34,896 bases of DNA from an uncultured Alphaproteobacteria bacterium (GTDB lineage Bacteria; Pseudomonadota; Alphaproteobacteria; Rs-D84): contig CALCGS010000031.1 in NCBI GenBank assembly GCA_937901165.1, positions 1-34,896 on the forward strand, given 5' to 3'. The notes beneath the pieces are model-generated. The model ran no database searches, was not told the DNA's origin, and was given only the letters and a program-made list of their open reading frames with translations. The translations under genes and the position numbers were made by a program. Positions 30,794 to 34,896 of the stretch are shown piece after piece (positions within the stretch are counted from its first letter, which is position 1; every line of letters starts with the position of its first letter).

Positions 30794-31516
30794 TTAATCC
30801 CAAAAACAAACTATGTGCGCCTTGGTTTCACCATTTACACATATACGATGCATTGTTTTATGTGCATCCAATGCGACATCTATTTGAACCTCTGTCGTGT
30901 CGGCAGAAATTTCATGTTCGAAATATATTTCAATACCACGCAATTTATGCGTATTACGATATTCAAATCCAACACTTTCAGTTGCCCAAGTCACATAAAC
31001 AGCATTATTTATATGTTGATTTGCATCAATATCATCATAACGGCATTTGAATATATGTTGTTTTTCAGCCTTAAAATCTGTACATTTTGTAAACTCACGA
31101 TTCCATGCACGTTCTGGCAAATAATCCCAATTTTGTAAATTTTCCTTTAATCGTAACGGCCTGCGTGTTTGTAAATCCAACAAAACCCATTGACTGGTTG
31201 CACGAACCATTAAACGATTGTTAGAACCATGTATCGTAAAATCACGCATTGCACGAATTCCCTCTGACCCAGAGGACCAAGTTGAAAAAGTCAATTCTTC
31301 ATTTGCACGTGGCATTTCTAAAATATCAATATAATAATGTGTGACAACCCATGCAATACCACGCGATTTACAATATGTTCGACCACCACCCATTTCTTCG
31401 GCACTGCGGTCTGCAATACCTTGTAATTCATTCATCAACATAACCGGTCGAATATTATCATACCGGTCATATTGATATGTCTTTAAAACACGTTTTTCGA
31501 CTAATTTTTGTGCCAT
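30794..31516 (-). CDS. Acyl-ACP thioesterase (FatA/FatB family)
   Basis: The 240-residue protein has two hotdog halves: TYQYDRYDNIRPVMLMNELQ at the start, and a second half with the catalytic-region pattern DIDANQHINNAVYVTWATE (the N-x-H-x-N-N-x-x-Y motif of the family). These enzymes hydrolyse acyl-ACP to release free fatty acid and stop chain elongation. They are typical of plants, Clostridia and Bacteroidetes and less usual in Alphaproteobacteria, suggesting transfer. The start codon shares one base with the valS stop (TAATG), so translation is coupled. Confidence 0.9.
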   Translation of the reverse strand: MAQKLVEKRVLKTYQYDRYDNIRPVMLMNELQGIADRSAEEMGGGRTYCKSRGIAWVVTHYYIDILEMPRANEELTFSTWSSGSEGIRAMRDFTIHGSNNRLMVRATSQWVLLDLQTRRPLRLKENLQNWDYLPERAWNREFTKCTDFKAEKQHIFKCRYDDIDANQHINNAVYVTWATESVGFEYRNTHKLRGIEIYFEHEISADTTEVQIDVALDAHKTMHRICVNGETKAHIVCFWD

Positions 31517-33918
31517 TATTTGTTTTCCCCCACCACAAGTGTAAAATCTATATCTTTACCAGATATTATATTATTAGCACGTGCAGCGGATTTTATCAAG
31601 CCATGAAATGACACATCTATATCAGCAGGCAAAGTCAATGTTTCTAACTTTGCACCATTACCAACCTTGCGTTCTGTACGCAATCCACGAATTTGTTTCA
31701 AAACATCCAAAACCCTTGTCATTCCAGAAACATCAGTATCGCATTCCGGTTTAACATCAGGATATTGCGTCAAATGCAATGTTTCACCACCTTCTGTGTC
31801 TTTATAAATTTTTTGCCACAACAATTCAGTAATAAATGGTATAAACGGTGCATACAAACCAATTACATTACGCAAAACTTCGTACAATGTCCATTGGGCA
31901 GACAATTTAGATTCTGCACCATATTTTTCAGGCGACCAAAATCTATCTTTGATAAATTCAACATATTGATCACATAAAACATCCCAGAAAAATGTATCAA
32001 TCGCACTGCGTGAATTAAAGTTATCATATTTATCCATATTCTTTCTTGTTTCTGCGATAGCCTTGTTTAATTCAGACAAAACCCATCTGTCTTCTATTGG
32101 TCTATCCTTGACAGGAACTTTTTTAGATGTATTCACATCAAAATCAGACAAATTCATCAAAACATATTTTGATACATTCCATAACTTGGTTAACAATTTA
32201 CTGCCACGTTTTATTTCATCTTCACTGTATCTTAAATCTGTTCCAATTGGTGCAGTTGCAATCCAATAACGCAATGCATCAACACCAAATTTATCAATAG
32301 CGTCCATTGGGTCTGTACCATTACCCTTGGTCTTGGACATTTTTTGTCCCTTGGAATCACGAACAAGTCCATGGAAATTCACAGTTTTGAATGGAACATC
32401 GCCCATTACATAAATACCCATCATTACCATACGCGCAACCCAAAAGAATATAATGTCAGCCGCAGTGTATAACAAATCAGTTGAATAATATTTTTTTAAT
32501 TCTGGTGTTTCATCAGGCCAACCAAGTGTAGAAAATGGCCACAACGATGATGAAAACCATGTATCCAGTACATCGTTATCACGCGTCAAAGTTTTACCAC
32601 CAGATTGTTTTATTGCATCCGATTCTGTTTCAGCAACGTAAATATTTCCATCGATATCATACCATGCAGGTATTCTGTGTCCCCACCATAATTGACGAGA
32701 TATTGTCCAAGGACGAATTTCACGCATCCATGCCATAAATAAATTATATCTGTGTTCTGGCATAAATTTAATTTTACCTTCTTCGACAGCCTTGATTGCA
32801 GGTTCAGCCAACTTTTTCGCATCAACAAACCATTGATATGTTAAATATGGTTCAACAGGAACCTGGGCACGTTGTGAATATGGTGTTGGAATTATTTTAT
32901 CTTCAACCTTGGTCAATAATCCCGCAGCCTCTATATCTTCTATTATTGCCTTACGTGCAACATATCTATCCATACCACGATATTTTTCCGGTATGGTTTC
33001 TGCATTATTTAATTTTGCATCTGTTGTCAATATGCACAAAGGTTCAAGATTATGACGAAGCCCAACCTCGTAATCGTCAAAATCGTGTGCAGGTGTTATT
33101 TTTACCGCACCAGTTCCTTTTTCAGGGTCGGCATGAACATCACCAATAATTGGAATTTCTATATTTGTTAATGGTATTATAGCCTTTTTACCAATTAAAT
33201 GTTTTAATTTTTCATTTTCTGGATGAATTGCAATTGCTTTATCACCAAATAAAGTTTCAGGTCGCGTGGTTGCAATTTCAACATAACCACCCCCAACCAA
33301 TGGGTAATTAAAGTAATAAAACTTTCCATGTTCTTCACGGGTTTCAACCTCTAAATCAGAAACGGATGTTTGTTGTTTTGGGCACCAATTTACCAAACGT
33401 CTTTCACGATAAATTAAACCCTCGTTATACATTTTTACAAATAACTTTGTAACCGCCTTGGACAAACCATCATCCATTGTAAATCTTTCACGCGCCCAAA
33501 CAGGTGTAACACCCAAAGTGTGTAATTGTTCTATGATTTGACCACCCTTGTCATTTTTCCACTTCCAAGCAACATCCAACAATTCTTCTTTGGATAAACT
33601 ATGTGGATTTATTCCACGTTTGGACAAATCACGTTCAACCAATAACTGTGTCGCAATTGACGCATGGTCTGTACCAGGTTGCCACAAAACATCATAACCA
33701 CACATACGTTTATAACGACACACAATATCAGTTAAAACATTATCCAACGCATGTCCCATATGCAAACGCCCCGTCACATTTGGTGGTGGCATCATCATAC
33801 AAAAAGACTTTTTATCAGAACGAACATCATTTTCCCAAAATTTATTATTATCCCAAAAAGCCTGGGTTGCAGTTTCTGTTTCACGCGTATCTAAATTTTT
33901 ACCCAATTCTATATTCAT
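31516..33918 (-). CDS. valS: Valyl-tRNA synthetase
   Basis: The 800-residue class I synthetase has PPPNVTGRLHMGHALDN (the HIGH motif as H53-M-G-H56) and GQKMSKTKGN (the KMSKS motif at 526-530). The CP1 editing domain contains ATTRPETLFGD and GTGAVKITPAHDF. DVLDTWFSSSLWPFS and RPWTISRQLWWGHRIPAWY are typical of bacterial ValS. E. coli ValS has 951 residues including a C-terminal coiled-coil that binds tRNA; this protein stops after the anticodon-binding domain and lacks it. It is the first gene of valS-thioesterase-phosphate acyltransferase, with a GAGGTG ribosome site and a promoter in the 82-base gap after comF. Confidence 0.98.
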   Translation of the reverse strand: MNIELGKNLDTRETETATQAFWDNNKFWENDVRSDKKSFCMMMPPPNVTGRLHMGHALDNVLTDIVCRYKRMCGYDVLWQPGTDHASIATQLLVERDLSKRGINPHSLSKEELLDVAWKWKNDKGGQIIEQLHTLGVTPVWARERFTMDDGLSKAVTKLFVKMYNEGLIYRERRLVNWCPKQQTSVSDLEVETREEHGKFYYFNYPLVGGGYVEIATTRPETLFGDKAIAIHPENEKLKHLIGKKAIIPLTNIEIPIIGDVHADPEKGTGAVKITPAHDFDDYEVGLRHNLEPLCILTTDAKLNNAETIPEKYRGMDRYVARKAIIEDIEAAGLLTKVEDKIIPTPYSQRAQVPVEPYLTYQWFVDAKKLAEPAIKAVEEGKIKFMPEHRYNLFMAWMREIRPWTISRQLWWGHRIPAWYDIDGNIYVAETESDAIKQSGGKTLTRDNDVLDTWFSSSLWPFSTLGWPDETPELKKYYSTDLLYTAADIIFFWVARMVMMGIYVMGDVPFKTVNFHGLVRDSKGQKMSKTKGNGTDPMDAIDKFGVDALRYWIATAPIGTDLRYSEDEIKRGSKLLTKLWNVSKYVLMNLSDFDVNTSKKVPVKDRPIEDRWVLSELNKAIAETRKNMDKYDNFNSRSAIDTFFWDVLCDQYVEFIKDRFWSPEKYGAESKLSAQWTLYEVLRNVIGLYAPFIPFITELLWQKIYKDTEGGETLHLTQYPDVKPECDTDVSGMTRVLDVLKQIRGLRTERKVGNGAKLETLTLPADIDVSFHGLIKSAARANNIISGKDIDFTLVVGENK

Positions 33919-33958
33919 TGTGCACCTCGTCCAAAGTTATGTGATTTGTATTTTTATA

Positions 33959-33986
33959 AGTTTACAACAAATAAACTTAAAATCAA
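33959..33986 (-). promoter_or_regulatory. Possible valS promoter
   Basis: TTGATT and TAAACT on the minus strand are separated by 16 bases. The -10 region overlaps a 7-bp inverted repeat AAGTTTA/TAAACTT. Confidence 0.4.
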
Positions 33987-34000
33987 GTATAGTTAAATCT

Positions 34001-34735
34001 TTATCTCGCCCGGACAACCCTACAAAAAGTCACACCACAAACAGACCGAACACCTGATTTTAAAAGCACTTTACGCAATTCTTTAAATGTCGCACCAGAT
34101 GTCATAACATCATCAACCAATAAAATATTTTTATCACGCAATCTTTCAGGATGAACAACTGTGAAAACACCGCTAATATTTTTAGCACGCTGGACCGAAT
34201 TTTTATGTCCCATATCCGGACGATATTTCCTGTGCAACGAACCCAAATCTAGTTTTATTCCCAACGCCTTGGAAATAGGACGAGCCAACAAAACCGATTG
34301 ATTATAACCACGATGAAACAATCTGCGCCACGCCAAAGGAACAGGAATAATCAAATCTATATCAGATAAATCAACATCACGAAGTGCCCACAACATAGCA
34401 TTTGACATAAATTTATAATATTCTGTTTTTCCACAATGCTTAAATGGCAACATCACATTTTTAGACGCTTCATCATAAACACACGCAGAACGAATCCAAT
34501 CTAATTCGCATTGTCCAGACGCACAAACAGGACACATCATAGATTCTAATCTTTCGTACCCAAATAACAATGGATAACCACATTTACAACACTTTTCGCC
34601 ATCAATCCAATTAAAAGATGCCCAGCAAGTTTCACACAACAAACCGTTTTCAGAAACTTTTTCACCACACATTACACAACATGGCGGAAATAAAAAATCA
34701 ATACAATGATTTAAAATTTTACCAAAACTTACCAT
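34001..34735 (-). CDS. comF: ComF-family phosphoribosyltransferase-like protein
   Basis: The 244-residue protein has an N-terminal double zinc ribbon (PPCCVMCGEKV, LLCETCW, CCKCGYP, CPVC). The phosphoribosyltransferase domain contains the PRPP loop NILLVDDVMTSGATF and the upstream RGYNQSVLLARPISKAL. ComF family proteins (GntX, ComFC) are linked to DNA uptake and recombination, perhaps via a PriA/helicase partner. With comEC in the same window, this fits some DNA-uptake ability. Its ATG overlaps the end of the partial upstream gene by 7 bases, so it is translationally coupled. Confidence 0.93.
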   Translation of the reverse strand: MVSFGKILNHCIDFLFPPCCVMCGEKVSENGLLCETCWASFNWIDGEKCCKCGYPLLFGYERLESMMCPVCASGQCELDWIRSACVYDEASKNVMLPFKHCGKTEYYKFMSNAMLWALRDVDLSDIDLIIPVPLAWRRLFHRGYNQSVLLARPISKALGIKLDLGSLHRKYRPDMGHKNSVQRAKNISGVFTVVHPERLRDKNILLVDDVMTSGATFKELRKVLLKSGVRSVCGVTFCRVVRAR

Positions 34736-34896
34736 GACATACTTTTATATGTCTTTTTCTTGACAACATCACCAAATATATTTTTCTGTTGTTCTGTAAG
34801 TGTTTCAAATTGTTCATTCGATATTATACGCAACAATAAACCATCAGAATTACGTTCAGACAAAACAGGCATTATACGACTTTCAGAAATCCCATT
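34729..34896 (-). CDS. Partial gene upstream of comF, C-terminal 55 residues
   Basis: An open frame runs in from the window edge and ends in TAA at 34729, overlapping the comF start. The visible peptide contains SRIMPVLSERNSDGLLLRII, then a helix (EQFETLTEQQKNIFG) and a basic end (KKKTYKSMSW). There is too little to name a family. The coupling to comF indicates a real gene of the same operon. Confidence 0.65.
   Translation of the reverse strand, partial: NGISESRIMPVLSERNSDGLLLRIISNEQFETLTEQQKNIFGDVVKKKTYKSMSW

Noticed and set aside
33959..33980. Terminator of comF from the AAGTTTA/TAAACTT inverted repeat
   Set aside because: The stem has no G or C beyond one pair per arm and no T tract follows on the minus strand; it more likely belongs to the valS promoter region.
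6807..34735. A dedicated competence locus
   Set aside because: comEC and comF are about 25 kb apart in unrelated operons, and no pilus, comEA or dprA gene is seen.

Overview
The window reads as a chromosome segment of a small-genome, A+T-rich alphaproteobacterium (about two thirds A+T by eye, not computed). Pointers to that class are a gapR (DUF2312) gene, a ComEC without its usual hydrolase domain, and housekeeping proteins of proteobacterial type. TGA is used as a stop (recR ends in it), so the standard code applies. The style resembles uncultured gut Alphaproteobacteria of the RF32/Enterousia type or Rickettsiales relatives; that placement is an inference.

Layout. 1-6.2 kb (minus strand): the 5' end of a secreted protein, a Kef-type K+/H+ antiporter with its own promoter, and a pyk-dacA-like-recR-rsmA gene run. 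6.2-8.8 kb (plus): gapR, an RNHCP zinc protein and comEC, convergent with and overlapping truA. 8.7-12.9 kb (minus): HAD hydrolase, rmuC, def, fmt, an unnamed Cys-rich protein and truA, tightly packed. 13.0-18.4 kb (minus): a four-gene efflux operon, marR-tolC-adaptor-RND pump, with a perfect 23-bp palindrome at the marR promoter. The adaptor lacks its N-terminal half and the pump lacks the usual TM4 aspartates. 18.5-26.2 kb: an accessory region bounded on the left by tRNA-Glu(CUC) and tRNA-Gln(UUG). It holds mostly unfamiliar genes, each with its own promoter: APH-like kinase, deoxyribosyltransferase-like, GIY-YIG nuclease, HD hydrolase and five unrecognised proteins. Among them lie several repeat families, including four 50-bp copies with 10-bp inverted ends. 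26.2-29.3 kb (minus): gyrA and a MerR regulator. 29.5-30.0 kb (plus): two tiny genes and rpmH, without rnpA. 30.0-34.9 kb (minus): an unnamed partial gene, comF, then valS, an acyl-ACP thioesterase and a phosphate acyltransferase in one coupled operon.

Together: translation and RNA maturation (rsmA, truA, fmt, def, valS, rpmH), DNA maintenance (recR, rmuC, gyrA, gapR), wall trimming (DD-carboxypeptidase), glycolysis (pyk) and drug or lipid export form a conserved backbone. The 19.5-26.2 kb block is a mosaic of transferred or fast-evolving genes separated by hairpin repeats, and is where undescribed biology is most likely. The altered RND/adaptor pair is the second candidate.
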